From: Rugalucina vietnamica
Lineage: Eukaryota > Mollusca > Bivalvia > Lucinida > Lucinidae
NCBI GenBank assembly: GCA_964017185.1
Contig: OZ024871.1
Span: 8,424,214 to 8,488,213 of the forward strand
Length of the DNA: 64,000 nucleotides
Direction: 5' to 3'
Part shown: positions 43,472 through 55,418 of the stretch, piece after piece
Layout of the letters: each line of letters opens with the position of its first letter
Position numbering within the stretch: the stretch's first letter is position 1
Notes under the pieces: model-generated
Seen by the model: the letters and a program-made list of their open reading frames with translations, nothing else
What the model was told of the DNA's origin: nothing
The model's database searches: none
Program-made: the position numbers and the translations under genes

Positions 43472-44432
43472 CGAGGGGTGATCGGAAAGTACGTATAAAA
43501 ATGCTGTAAAATAACTTTGCGTCAACCGATTGATATGAAATTTTGTACAAATAAACATTGATCCTTTTGTATTTAAATGACATTGCCATTTTAAAATAAT
43601 GACGTCAGACTTTCATGCACGAGACAGCGTCATGACGTCACTTCACGTGACCCGGCGCACCTGTACCCCTGGGTTGACTTTGTTAGTGTATTTGGGGGGT
43701 TTGGAAAAGTTGGTCGACATTTGTTTAATGAAAATAATTTTCTAACATTAATTGACCATTTTTCGAAAGCATATGGCATTCTGATGCTTTATCTACTAAT
43801 ACGGTGAAATTGAATTCAACAGGTTAGCGTAAAATATGCAAGAACGTCGATTTGATTTTGTAAATTTAAATTCAATACCTTGTTTTCTGGCCGATTTTTA
43901 ACGAAATGATAAAAGATTGACATAAACTATAACTAGTAGAGGCAATGTCAAGAATAGATATGTTTCGAGCTTGCAGTAAATATTATACTTTTAAAAAATG
44001 ACTATCCGAAAATGCAACATTTTCGAAAATCTTAACCGTTTTGTCTATTTGACACAGTCGGATTTTGCAAGACTCTACAGACCAATCCATTCGATAAACA
44101 ACCTCGTAACTTTACAAATATAAGCTGTGTACGTTGCAGTTTATAGGTATTAAATAAAATGTGGGCATACGCAATCAAAACGGATGTTACAGTACTTTGA
44201 ACTAAGAAGTATTTTGAAATAAGAATAAAACTTCGACGTTACGTTGCGCCGCATAACGTTAGGCGGTGTTTCCATAACGACAGATGCAACGCACGTGTGC
44301 GTATTATGCATGCGTTATTGCAATGGAATAACTGCATATATATTGCTGCATTATTTGATGAAATTTCATTTCGAAATAACAAACGATAAAGAAATGACAA
44401 CATTTTCATACGTACTTTCCGATCACCCCACG
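43472..44432. mobile_element. Mariner-like non-autonomous element, 961 bp
   Basis: Inverted ends CGAGGGGTGATCGGAAAGTA (left) and TACTTTCCGATCACCCCACG (right) differ at one position and are flanked by TA. The GGGTGATCGGAAAGT-type end is seen in mariner elements. No transposase frame. No copy at the corresponding place in unit B. Confidence 0.75.
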
Positions 44433-44467
44433 TACAAAGAGAACTTACGAAGACATAACGAAAGCAT

Positions 44468-44733
44468 GACCATGCAATATACAGATTTCGTTTTTCAGCT
44501 GTAAATATTAAATTTCCAATGGAAAAAGTTTGATATTTTTAATATTTTTGCTCAAAACATACATTGTGGGTACACGTTAGACGGCAAGGCGGTTCTAAAG
44601 AGTACCCACAATGTATGTTTTGGATCAAAAACAAGAAAGATAGGTATACCCCTGCAAACCCCAGTTTTTCTAAATAAAAATGTGGTTAATGGGGGTATAC
44701 ATTTCACGGATATGTTTTCCTGATGTATATCCC
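44468..44733. mobile_element. MITE-G in unit A
   Basis: Left end eroded (CATGACCATGCAATATACAG), core arms AAAACATACATTGTGGGTAC and GTACCCACAATGTATGTTTT, right end GATATGTTTTCCTGATG. The corresponding unit B region lacks the element. Confidence 0.8.
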
Positions 44734-45002
44734 CAACGGTGTCGACTCATTTACACGAATTTAAGTCAGTTGACGATGTTAGCAAAATCTTGCATCCCAG
44801 ACTAATCTGCCCAGAGCTTATCCCTTACCAAGGTCTCACAGACCGAACAATTATCATTAAGCTATATATCACATTTAATGTCGATTAAACAGTATTAAGA
44901 ACTGTCTTATAGACGAAAAAGTCAGCAATTTCTAGTTATTTATAAACATCTTGTTAATTTCCTGTTTTGACGGTTCCTCAAAATGGTCTATAGAATACAT
45001 CA

Positions 45003-45215
45003 GACGAGCCGCATCATTCAAAAACCTTTACAGATACTGCACAGCTTATCAGCGCCTCTGTTTTCGCTCCCCGGAGAATACAACACATCTTCTTTCATTC
45101 GAAATTTAAAGCTTCCAGCCTCCTTCTGTGGATGTACAGGCCGGCTTGTGTCAAACCTAGTACGAAACTCCGCAGTATAACGTGCATTCTCTTAGATTCT
45201 CTCACGATGCGGGTC
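45003..45215. mobile_element. MITE-C remnant shared with unit B
   Basis: GACGAGCCGCATCATTCAAA...CACGATGCGGGTCTG, with TGTACAGGCCGGCTTGTGTC inside. The counterpart is at about 58030-58250. Confidence 0.7.
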
Positions 45216-45765
45216 TGATTTCAGTCACATACTTTATCCAAAATATTATATGCGCCAAATATATGTTGACAACGGCCTTTAATTTCCTACCAGTCGGATT
45301 CGAATCTTGTTTAAAAATCTACGAGCACATATTGTCACTCCTTTAAAAACATCTCGCATGCTTGTTAGGCTGATTCAATTTTGAGGCTGTTTAGATCCAT
45401 ATGATCATTAGACTACATGTATCGTACCGCTGAATCCATCGTAACCGGAAATTGCGATCATGTCATCCGGTTTAATAAAACTTGTTGTACGTAAAACTCA
45501 TGCACTGAGCTGCTTTTTTTCTGTTTGATTGATCTGTTGCATTGACATTATGGAATGTGGAACACTATATATTACCATTTGGCGATGCATAATAGTGCCC
45601 TAAATGTTTATTAATGGTCAGCTGGTAATTGATAGAAAGAAAGGATTTGATCCAGTTCAATTGAAATCCCAAACCAAGATACAAGTACAACACAAGACGC
45701 CACCTTCATTTGAAGAACCTGAATGAATGGCAAGATAACTAGCTCTTTCCCAGCAATCTAGCCAT

Positions 45766-46011
45766 CTGGGGCCTGTCGTTCAAAGCTTTGTTAGCTTAAC
45801 GCCATCATTAATACCTCAACTCGTTAAGTAAATGCCGACTACAAAAGCAAACACACTTACATTTTTGTTGATAAAATGTGAGAATCCTTTGCATTGCAAA
45901 TGATTCTCATATTTTACAACAAAAACAACAGTGTATTTGTAATATTGCCATTTGTAATTTTAACAACTCGTTAACTAACGACATCGTTAATTTTGAAAAA
46001 CTGGCCCCTGG
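45766..46011. mobile_element. hAT-like MITE with empty site in unit B, 246 bp
   Basis: Ends CTGGGGCCTGTCGTTCAAA and (inverse) CAGGGGCCAGTTTTTCAAA. The interior contains a hairpin of GTGAGAATCCTTTGCATTGC and its approximate complement. Unit B reads AGCCATCTCACTAGAATAAAC without it. Flanks CTAGCCAT and CTAGTATA could be a decayed 8-bp duplication, which with CAGGGGCC ends suggests hAT. Confidence 0.75.
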
Positions 46012-46189
46012 CTAGTATAAACTAAAACAAGGAATGGCGTTTACAACAGAGAGGTCGATACACTGTACAAAAAGAGCAACATACACCTACTGGACATTAA
46101 ATGAATGATGAACATACATTTATCAAAAGACTGTAAATGGTAATTCCAATGGACAGCTCTTTCCCAATTTGCTGTCCCTCAATTACCCC

Positions 46190-46250
46190 GTAAATAACTG
46201 CGAAGCTGGTCTGCGTCAGCAAATTGTTGGTCTTCTCTGACGCGGCTCAA
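46190..46250. mobile_element. MITE-C right-end remnant
   Basis: ACTGCGAAGCTGGTCTGCGT through CTGACGCGGCTC. The fuller unit B version is at 60078-60305. Confidence 0.6.
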
Positions 46251-46894
46251 TTTTTATGGCTGTAATCAAATAACACGCATTGATACAAATTTACAGATGT
46301 AATATTCTATCAAAAATGGAAATATTGCCTGTTGGGGTTACTATGTTTTAAAAATTTAGATACATATCGTGGGCCTCTGAAAAAATAAAACATTTATCGT
46401 TTAGGTAAAGTGCCAAAGTCGGGGTACCAACAAGCGGATGACAAGACCGCTGAACAAGTTTTTCGATTTTTCTTAAGCATCAAAAATATTAGTTGCGAAA
46501 CCTCACTCCACTACGTTCTTTTGCGGACCTTGATGGTTTCATTTGATCAAAACAATATATCCGATTGCATAAAGAAGATTACACATGGTTGGCACGTGGT
46601 GAGTGAATCCAAAATTCACCTTGCCGTCACGGCGCGCGCCTTGACGTCACAGCGCGCGCTTTGACGCGTAACCGACGAGAAATCTTATATTAAGATCTGA
46701 AATATATGATATTAGTTTATCGCGTAAATAAAAGCAAAATGATTTTCAATTTTGACATATTTGGGAGTAGGATATATGCAAAGTGTTGGTTGTATTACAA
46801 AGTATACAAAAAGAAACATAAACACTTGTATCTTTCAGGTCGTTTTGGGTCTTCGAGGTTTTCATGAGATACTGTGGACCTCCATTGCAACTAG

Positions 46895-47171
46895 CATTAC
46901 GAAAACATGCCCAATGTAATATGCATATATTTCTAATGTTGTAAAAATTTAAAATTTTCATCAGAAAATTTGATATTTTTCTTATTTTTGCTCAAAACAT
47001 AGATTGTGGGTACACGTTAGAACCGCCTCGCTGAGGCGGTTCTAACGAGTACCCACAATATATGTTTTGGAGCAAAAATAAGAAAAATAGGTAAACCCTT
47101 GCATACCCTAGTTTTGCTATATAAAAGTGGGGTTCAAGGGGTATACATTACACGGACATGTTTTCCTGATG
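46895..47171. mobile_element. MITE-G, full length, absent from units A and C
   Basis: CATTACGAAAACATGCCC to CATGTTTTCCTGATG with an almost perfect central palindrome (GTTAGAACCGCCTCGCTGAG and its mirror). The corresponding positions near 29175 and 63590 have no element, so it arrived after the unit duplicated. Confidence 0.9.
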
Positions 47172-47799
47172 AATAGATTATTTATACTGTGACTGACGTG
47201 GAAATACAAATCAATAATGATAAATAATTCATTTATAAGAGATTTTGACTTAATAATGCATAAGTCATAGATATTATCCATCATGGCTTCCCACGTATAG
47301 GATTATGCATCTGTTGTCTTGTTAGCTCATTGCATCATTACATAATACAAAGGCTGCATGCAAGCATTTGACTGACTGTGATTAGCATACACTTCATTAA
47401 GAGTAAGAAAATAAAGATTCAATATAAAAAATGAAAAAGGCCCAAAATTTAAGCACGATGCATGATGCATCATTTCCCAGTCCACTTCGTGTCGCAATTT
47501 TAACATACAACAAAACAACTAAAATCCAGTTGATACAAAGGGACACAAAGTAATAAGCATACGTATGTTTTTGTTTTTATTTAATGCCGTGGACAGAGTG
47601 ACCGTTATTCAGTTATTTTTTGCATTAACGAAAGAGAACAAACAGATGTTTCTTGATATCAATAGAGAATTTATTAATTTTGGGAATACACACAGACTAG
47701 TTGTTTTGATACGCAAGAGCACAAAATCATAGAAAGGAACAGTAAATCAGTTAGATCAAAATCATCATTCTGAAATAATAAAACACAAAATTACCAATT

Positions 47800-48115
47800 A
47801 AATGTACAGTAATTCTTACCATTATTGTTTCATGATTTCGTTCATGGTATTGGAAATTGTTGTTTTTCAACTCGTTTCTACTGAGCTTTAATTACTGAAT
47901 GTTTTATGTGTCAGCCGTTTCCAATCCGTCTTTCCTATGTATCAAATGAAGTTACAGTCGCTTAGGGCGTAGATCAGTGTAGGAATGAGATTGATTATAA
48001 CTCTGATGAAGACTGTCTTCCACAAATATACGACAATTATCGTAAATAAGATCATTACATGGTATACTTACTAGAATTTACGACAATGAGAAAAGTGCCG
48101 TAAACTCTAGAGAAA
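47800..48115 (-). pseudogene. Unit B counterpart of the 32988-33338 frame, with stops
   Basis: Clearly homologous to unit A, but TTA has become TAA within the hydrophobic run (SLS-stop). Further stops follow (for example after PKRL and TAD). It cannot encode the unit A product. Confidence 0.55.
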
Positions 48116-48207
48116 AATTAGACTTACGGTTTCGTACTAAAACAATGAAATAAGTCTCAGGTTAAAGCATAAGTTTGCCAGAGCAGGAGACATGTATGCT
48201 TTGAAAT

Positions 48208-48241
48208 TAGATTTTGTTGTTGTTGTTGTTGTTGTTGTTTT
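48208..48241. repeat. (TTG)n microsatellite
   Basis: Tandem TTG/GTT units. Confidence 0.9.
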
Positions 48242-48557
48242 TCTAACAGAGCAAAGAAAGAGAAACATAGAAAATCGAACTATGCTGTCTAAATGCTTTG
48301 AATGATTTCAATTCTGCCATCTAAGATTTCTTGTTGAGGTGTGGTTACTTGGAGCAGCGAAATTATACTCAGAAGAACAGGTTTAGTCAGTAACTTTGAC
48401 TAGCCTTACACTTATTGTGGCATGCTGCGTATCTTAGCTGCTCCCCCTTGTTAAATATGAAAAGGCAAAGTCTTGCTTATTGCGATAAAAAAAACCTGTA
48501 TGAGTAGTACATTTCAACACAGTTACTGGCCCTTTTTTCAAAAATCGATTTTTTACC

Positions 48558-49832
48558 TGTTACGAGCAAGCGTAACTGGCAAATAAAAGAAACTTTCAAC
48601 CCTAAAAATGATATAAAGGATCTGGCTAAACCAGCAAAGAACAACCAACAAAGTTTAAAACTTAATATTCTAATTTACAAATAAACAAATAAATGCAATC
48701 AAAACATACCAATAAATGAGTAAATAAGTAAATAAATAAGTAAATAAATAATTAAATAAACAACTTACAGTATAAGTGTAAATAAATCCTTGTCCCTCAA
48801 AATGTCAGTTCACAGATATCCTCAATCCAGTTTCCTCCATAAGAGTACAAGATGTATGTCCATCGTTTATAATCATAATCCATCAAAAACTAGAAACAAG
48901 CAAAACTATAAACATTAACTAACTTCGAATTTCTGAATGCCCGAGACTGGATTGAGACCTGAATATATACATCTGAGAAAAATCTACTAGCTTCTAGCAA
49001 ATTATATAATAAACTGTTCTCTAGAACAGTAAAGAATGTAACAATTGTTATTCAGAAGCCTTCGGCAAGAAAAACTTCCCGAAGGATCAAGGACCGAAAA
49101 GACCATTTAAGATTTAACCAGAGAAAACTGGAATATTAGGGAACTATATATTTAAAGTACATTATTTCATATGACAAATAAGTTATTTCAGTTTCATCTG
49201 GAATTCACTATAATGTACTAATAGAATTTTATATAGTGTGCACATAACTTCTTAATTATATAATATTCTAACACGACGTTATCGTTTTTCCCATTGAACC
49301 TAATGGAAACGGCATCCTGTGCAAATTAACAATAATTCACTGTAAACAAGATTACGCGCGTTAGGTGGCGTATTTGTGACGTCGCACATAAAGATTCTTG
49401 TCCGCCGAGAATGAGTCCACTGGCTAACATTTCAAAATGTAAGCATTTAATTATTAGTCGCGTTAGAATCGAAATAATTTTACTTTACGCTGAATTATGT
49501 TTGATTAACGCGTGATATTGTCGAGCAGATGCAATCTGCCCTCCAACATCCCGCGTTAATCACGATAATTCACCGTAAAGTAAAATTATTTCTCAAGTCA
49601 TAATAATAATCAACGACACACTTCCATCAAATTCCAGGCTATAAATTCTAGAAACAAAAGGATAACATACAACGAAATCAAAGTTACTCCCCTTTGATCA
49701 CAAGTAAACCCTTTTATTAAAGCAAGCAAATACTAGCCAACATCATTAAGAGATAAAGCCAATATTATTAAATTTATCATATACATAACATAACAACCAG
49801 ATAAATAGTAATAATAGTTCTTTGATTACTAG
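48558..49832. mobile_element. Unit B-specific 1.27-kb insertion with a foldback core
   Basis: Unit A runs from the block ending TTTTTT (about 33700) to TTGTTGTCAGTGAC (33750), while unit B carries about 1.27 kb extra. It is AT-rich with a degenerate TAAA-type repeat (48695-48770). A ~40-bp inverted repeat lies at 49471-49512 and 49552-49592 (GAAATAATTTTACTTTACG and its inverse). No ORF. Element boundaries are approximate. Confidence 0.5.
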
Positions 49833-50045
49833 CGTTGTCGAATAGACATTGTTGCCATTGACAAAAAAAAAACGAAAAAATCCCAGCAAATTCAGTCGAA
49901 GTCTCGAGAAATAACAGGTCAAATAGTCAGAATTTGGTTATTATCTCTCCTTTATTTAAAACAAGAACAGAAATTGGTAAATATACTCTGACATAATCAC
50001 ACATGATAGTTCTTTTTTCATTGAAATGGTAGGCACCATTTATAA

Positions 50046-50201
50046 ATTTATCACTGGTTATTGCTATAACAAACTGTCGAGGAGTTTTAGAGCTACAGCG
50101 ATTTAAATTGTCCAAATGGGATTATACCCGTATTTTCTCTATTTTCACTGACTAAACTTTCGCCTCTGAGCATATTACATCGTAAGAGATTTATTTTGGC
50201 A
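50046..50201. repeat. 156-bp inverted duplication, left arm
   Basis: By eye it is identical to the reverse complement of 50581-50736, with 379 bases between. The equivalent block occurs once in unit A (about 34140-34260) at much lower identity. Confidence 0.9.
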
Positions 50202-50261
50202 AATTGCTTGTTTCTTTATTACATAAACCCAACACAGATAATAGATTACGTCACAATATAT

Positions 50262-50438
50262 ACAACAATGTGGTTTCCGACCAGGTCCGACACAAACCGA
50301 GCTGTACAAGCACAGAAGACAGCTAGAGGCAGGAAATTTCGGATTTAGAAAGTAGAGGAGTTGTATTATCCGTGTAGAGAAAACAAAGTGTCTTTGGTTT
50401 CGCAAATGCTGATTGTTGGTTTACTCATTAGGCGGCTC
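50262..50438. mobile_element. MITE-C, left end missing, in the inverted-repeat spacer
   Basis: It starts inside the family at CAACAATGTGGTTTCCGACC and ends TTACTCATTAGGCGGCTC. Unit A continues across this point without an element. Confidence 0.8.
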
Positions 50439-50580
50439 AAATATTTACCCAAGCTGTGTTTGTGTGTTCTATGCTACTGATTACCAGATATAAGCGAAAC
50501 CGTTGCCTTGATATGACTTTCGCGGAATTTTATCAACTCACTATTACATTGTCTTGTTACGCTACGATCACGACGTGTCG

Positions 50581-50736
50581 TGCCAAAATAAATCTCTTAC
50601 GATGTAATATGCTCAGAGGCGAAAGTTTAGTCAGTGAAAATAGAGAAAATACGGGTATAATCCCATTTGGACAATTTAAATCGCTGTAGCTCTAAAACTC
50701 CTCGACAGTTTGTTATAGCAATAACCAGTGATAAAT
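50581..50736. repeat. 156-bp inverted duplication, right arm
   Basis: Mirror of 50046-50201. Frames in this region (50456-50689 and 49927-50115) are mirror shadows. Confidence 0.9.
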
Positions 50737-51847
50737 ATATATGGGTTATATGCATTAACAGAGAGTTCTGTGACAACTGAGCATCAAGCATATTTACAAG
50801 GTTAAGACAGTTTGAAAAAAATGGAGGTTGCCTAAAAGTCTTGCCGGATGAATTACATTAAATTGTAAAGCAATTATTTTCACATTTCATTTTGAGGAAT
50901 TGGTCGTATTTTTCTCCCTATTTTACAACCTGCATAATTATTATGTTTGTCAGCGGGTATCAATATTTAGGATAACTTTGTACCACAAGAACGTTTTTAA
51001 TTGTAGCCTCGTAACCTTGTGATACTCTTAAGCATACAAATGGAAATTACAGCATTTATATCTTTTGTTTTCGAGATCACCCATTGAACTGTTAGACAAA
51101 ATGAACATTCTAAGCGTTTTCACAGTTTCTGGTTCTTTTTGCTTACATTAAAGCCTTCTGATCTTTTCATTAACTTCCAAAAAACAATAATGAATTGAAC
51201 ACGTCTCGCATATTCAGCATTGAAAATGATAAATTCTTCTGTTACATGTAATAAAAGCGATGTAAGTTTTTAAGTATGCAAGTATGCATATAGCAAGTGT
51301 ATACATGTAACGATGTATTAGAGGAAGTGATCGTCAGAACACGAAACTATAGTTTGCTCAGAAGACTGAGACAAGCCAAAGCTCTTACTGGCGCGAGCTT
51401 ATTAGAGAGGCTGCGAATAAACCAAGAAGTTCATAATTATATTGTGAGACTGCGTTTATAAAAACTTTGATTGACACATAAATTTTCTGACAAGGGGTAA
51501 ATCATGAGGTGGCTTGTACTTAAATTCTTGTTAGCATTTCACAGCATGTAACACTGTGTCATGCCGACCTTTCATTTGGTTCGGCATTTTATCTTCAGAT
51601 CTTCTAGAGCTTTTGATATATGTTTTATTATCCTGCTAATCCTATCAAGTGTTTGATGTCTGATTATCAACTCTTTAGCCAACAGCAGAAACCACAATAT
51701 ACAAGGAAATGTTCTGTTTCGTTATTATACCATAACTCAAAAGTAGATGATGGTATTTATCAGCGAGTTTTACTTTTACTTAAAGCGAGTATTTAATGTT
51801 CTTCGAGAAAAACAACAACACAAAGTATGTTTTTATCATAGGAATGA
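50737..51847. other. Unit B non-coding sequence
   Basis: Homologous to 34880-35930 and 38540-38930 of unit A. It contains the empty site for the unit A MITE-C at about 51149. Nothing coding. Confidence 0.55.
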
Positions 51848-51988
51848 ATTTTATTTTTGTTGATTTTATCGATGTGTAAACTCAGGCGAATCACTCACAA
51901 ACTAAATAAAGCCCGAAGGGCTTTAAGAAAAAGTTTGTGAGTGATTCGCCTGAGTTTACACATCGACAAAATCAACAAAAATAATAAT
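51848..51988. mobile_element. Near-perfect foldback MITE
   Basis: Arms of about 55 bases (TAAACTCAGGCGAATCACTC with its inverse) around a second hairpin, AAAGCCC-GAA-GGGCTTT (51907-51924). Only one or two mismatches, so it is young. It lies in a block absent from unit A. Confidence 0.85.
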
Positions 51989-54045
51989 TGATTCCTTATA
52001 ATTCCAACTTTGTTTCATTACTCTGCATTTGTCTACATTGATTTAAATGTTTATAGCCAGCGGAAGGAAAATAGAGCAAAACGGATCTTCATGAGGCAGC
52101 CATCTTGAAAATTTCCAAATCATAAAACACACTTCTCGCAATGAATAGAAGCTATAACTGGCTTGCTATAGGCAGGCTGTCAAAGCGGGAGCTGTAAAAC
52201 GTCTCCCCTTCATTCAAAATTGTGCGTTTGGGAGAAAATATCGCTGTCTGGACCGATAGAAAGACATGTCGATTTTGAACTGGGGCTCGGAATATTAGAA
52301 ATTCAAACATCAAATTTCAACACACAACAGGAAGATTAAAACACTTACCACGCGATGTTCTGTTAAAAGAAAAGGCTTCCATGTTAACAAAAATTCCAAA
52401 TATTCATTTCGACGCCTTCAAAACGCGTTCATCCATTGTTTGTATGACGTTTAGATTTGATGACGTCAACGTTTTTGAGAAGAAACGTCACGTTATCACG
52501 TAACGTCGCGCCGTGTCAAGGTAAAAACTGAGTATTCTTACGCATTGCTTTTATCGAAGTATAAAATCAAAATAATTGTTAGATCCTTTGGAAGCAGTAA
52601 AACATTTAAAGCGAGAAGATGGACTATATTGTACAAAGTCTTCCAAACAACCAACCAGAATGTAGGGAATTAGAAAAGTTGGAATTATTACTACATATAC
52701 TCTACGTCCACGTCTTTTTAATGTTATGCCATTCATATAATAGAACGACCATTTGATTTCGGGTGGAGGGGACCAGTTTTTGAGGACCGAATTTTGTGAT
52801 ATTTCCTGATATTGTAATAACAGTATACCATGGAAGGGATTACTGCAAATGCATTCTACTGATTAAGTTTGATCAATTTCTTGTAATTCCCAAATACATA
52901 TAGTGCAATATCATAACCAGATTTACATGCAGTTAACCGACTTTAAGTGTTTATCTTTTCTAAAGAATGTTATATGAAGTATTAAAGTACACTGGATCTA
53001 TTACAGTTGCTGAATCAGAATTTCATTTCTCTGAGAATGATCTTCGCCCCATCATTGCTGAAAAAGAAAAATTCAGACAAATTATGGCTGAAGTGTGTGG
53101 GGAGATAGGATCTGCTTATTAGACCGGATGAGGAACGATATGTATCTTGTATTTATTACTGGCATCAAGTGAGGCGAATAATGGCAAGTCGAAACGAATT
53201 TGTCATGACCTCAAACATATTAAAGACCCGTGGAAAATAGATAAGATTGTATGTAATAGTATGTTTCTACGGAATCAAATAGTATGTCTGGCGGATTGCT
53301 CTACCACGTTGAAGCAAATCTATTATGTTATTTAAAAGTGACCTTATATAAATCTATCAAAATTCCTTATAGTTAATCTTTGGGGAAATGTGTCTGGTTA
53401 CAAACATTAAGTGGTATTTCCATGAAACGATATATACGTCTGTTTATACATGTTTGTCCATGTGTCGATACTGCAAAACCCACATCGCATTATGTAGAAC
53501 AGAATGGAATTTGATTTATGTGATTCTTAATTTTACATGGAGCAGTATCGCTGTCTTAAACCAAACTCAGGCATTATTCTGTTTATAATTAGCATTCATA
53601 AAAAGTACGAAATTGCTAATATGAAAGAAAGTAAAATATCTATACTTAAGACTTTTATACGCTCGGGTAGTTTGGCAACCGCCTAACCAACAACCCCCCA
53701 ATCTTATTCGCCAAAACTGAGCTTAGCAGGGCAAATACTCCCATCAAGCTTCCTGGTCCATCATTATGTGTATCATATACAACCGTCATAGAGAGACGGT
53801 CGTAACGTTCGATAACACCGCCTATTACTGTATCAGTATAAAATCCTTAAAATGCCAATTTTATGATATAGAAGTTATAATCATTGTTTTTCGGCAAATG
53901 CAAATCAACTTAATCCCACATTAACCATGTATCCTCTTTGTTACGACGCCATATGTTGCTATTCTGTTCCCTTAAAGAATTTAAATAGAAAATTCGCCCA
54001 TGAAATATAAAAAAAAACTCTGCCTATGAAAATGACTAATTTTTT
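51989..54045. other. Unit B intron-like sequence
   Basis: 52740-54045 is homologous to 38990-40780. Homology stops a few bases before where the TM6-TM7 exon should begin. A stretch at 52560-52650 is an inverted copy of a motif also found at 40365-40450 (GGATCTAACAAATATTTTTA region). Confidence 0.55.
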
Positions 54046-54100
54046 AGATATTTTCAATAAATTTTGCTCAAAACATAGATAGTGGATACACGGTTCTTAG
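54046..54100. mobile_element. MITE-G fragment
   Basis: TTTTGCTCAAAACATAGATA and GTGGATACACGGTTCT match one core arm of MITE-G. It sits at the breakpoint replacing the receptor exon. Confidence 0.6.
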
Positions 54101-55010
54101 TAGTATAAAATAAATCAGCTACGAGAGGTGCGTAATTTGTACCCATCGAAATTCCAATAATCTAATATAAATATTATCCAGGAGATAGGATTAGGCGTCG
54201 CACACATTCTGACATGACCAAAGTGTATACCGACTTTGGTCAGAGGAAGTGAAAAAAGCCTTTCTGTCATTACATGCCAAATAAAGTGAACCATAGTTTT
54301 TAATGCCCTTTTGAAGGTCCACTCTATCAATTCCAGAAGTTTTTCTTTGATAAGATTATGTGGTACTGTTGTATGCAGAGTAGAAAAATCATAGGTGGAC
54401 AACCTCGTCGCACGGAACCCTCTACACTTCAATTTACTGAGCACCTCGCCAGAATTTTTATTGACCAAAACCAATTTTTATTTGAGGTTTCATACACTGT
54501 CTCATAGTATCTTATAACATGAGATTTAATAGCAGTAAGACAGGAAGTTTATAATTTAGAAAGTTCAGTAGTAGTACAAGAGCTAGAATTTGCAATAAAT
54601 CTAGCTTTGTATGGTCTCTTGTGAAGCTTAGGTAACCAATACATCGTAGGAAGTTTGTATTGGCCTTCATTGACACAAGCAGAAAACTTAACAGGTAAAT
54701 CGTTTAAGTGAGCAGTAACTACAGACATTTCATCAGTATCTGTCTCCAGATAAGCCCTGGTACCATCTAGCTCCTGTTTTAAGGTGTTAACGTAGTGAAG
54801 CCTACAAACGACAATCACATAGTTTGCGGCTTTGTCTACCGGAACCAAGACATACTTTCTATGAAATTCTTGGATACCCTGCTTCAAATGCCTAAATGAC
54901 GATTTAGGGTTTTTTTTTGAAAGATTAGTATTTTGTGAATAAAACTTTATACGTTTATCCACGATAGTGAAGATACTTCTTTTCCATTCTTTAAGAGCAT
55001 TATCCTCAAC
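54101..55010 (-). pseudogene. Penelope-like RT, N-terminal half, inverted
   Basis: Reverse-strand coding region in two main frames: 54549-54962 with VLVPVDKAANYVIVVC, ETDTDEMSV and MYWLPKLHKRPYKARFIA, and 54115-54474 with NSGEVLSKLKCRGF and STYDFSTLHTTVPHNLIKEK. It ends near 54101 just after the ...MGTN.APLVADLF region. PKLHK-type and DFSTLYT-type motifs are what tie this family to Penelope-like RTs. Frameshifts and stops make it non-functional. Confidence 0.75.
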
Positions 55011-55064
55011 ACCCTCTCGTTTACACCATCGATTACCGAAATCATTCTATGCAAAGCAATAGAA

Positions 55065-55418
55065 TCTCTGCTGAAGCTGAGGGCGAGGTTAGGTACCTGT
55101 AAAACTGGTTTAAGCTCGCCAGTAATTTTAGATTTCTGATCGTTCCAATGCGATACTTCTGTGGTAGTTTTTATTGCTTTAAGTCTGTGGCGTTGAATAT
55201 TTTTGCTGTTTACACCTTATGTACGTTTTTTATATTTATAATTAAGTTTAGGTAACTGAGTGGCCATCCATTGGTAAAATAGCTGCTCATTCAGCTTACG
55301 ACATGCTTTCATTGTATAAGTACCTGATTGTTTATTTATTTTTCCCACCTCGGTTTTTGGAGTGGGAATATATTTCTGACTGCGCCTTTTCCTGATCATT
55401 GCTTACTTTTAGCTTTTC
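55065..55418 (+). mobile_element. Penelope-like 3' region (tail), opposite to the fragment before it
   Basis: It starts inside the 3' non-coding part (CTGCTGAAGCTGAGGGCGAG) and runs to a diverged terminus (CCTGATCATTGCTTACTTTT). With 54101-55010 it forms a head-to-head pair that occupies the place of the lost TM6-TM7 exon. Unit A homology resumes just after it at 55420. Confidence 0.8.

Larger units (their letters stand above)
29118..46831. repeat. Tandem unit A (about 17.7 kb) with GPCR 3' exons
   Basis: Collinear blocks shared with unit B include 29180-29410 with 47187-47400, 32980-33590 with 47800-48445, 34120-34450 with 50090-50560, 38560-39900 with 51480-53540, 40010-40770 with 53590-54050, 41170-41520 with 55420-55925, 41890-43300 with 55925-57310, and 44720-46800 with 57680-60790. 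The A/B and B/C junctions share flanking sequence (TACAAAAAGAAACATRAACAC), which supports true tandem organisation. Unit A is the only copy here with the TM6-TM7 exon. Confidence 0.8.
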
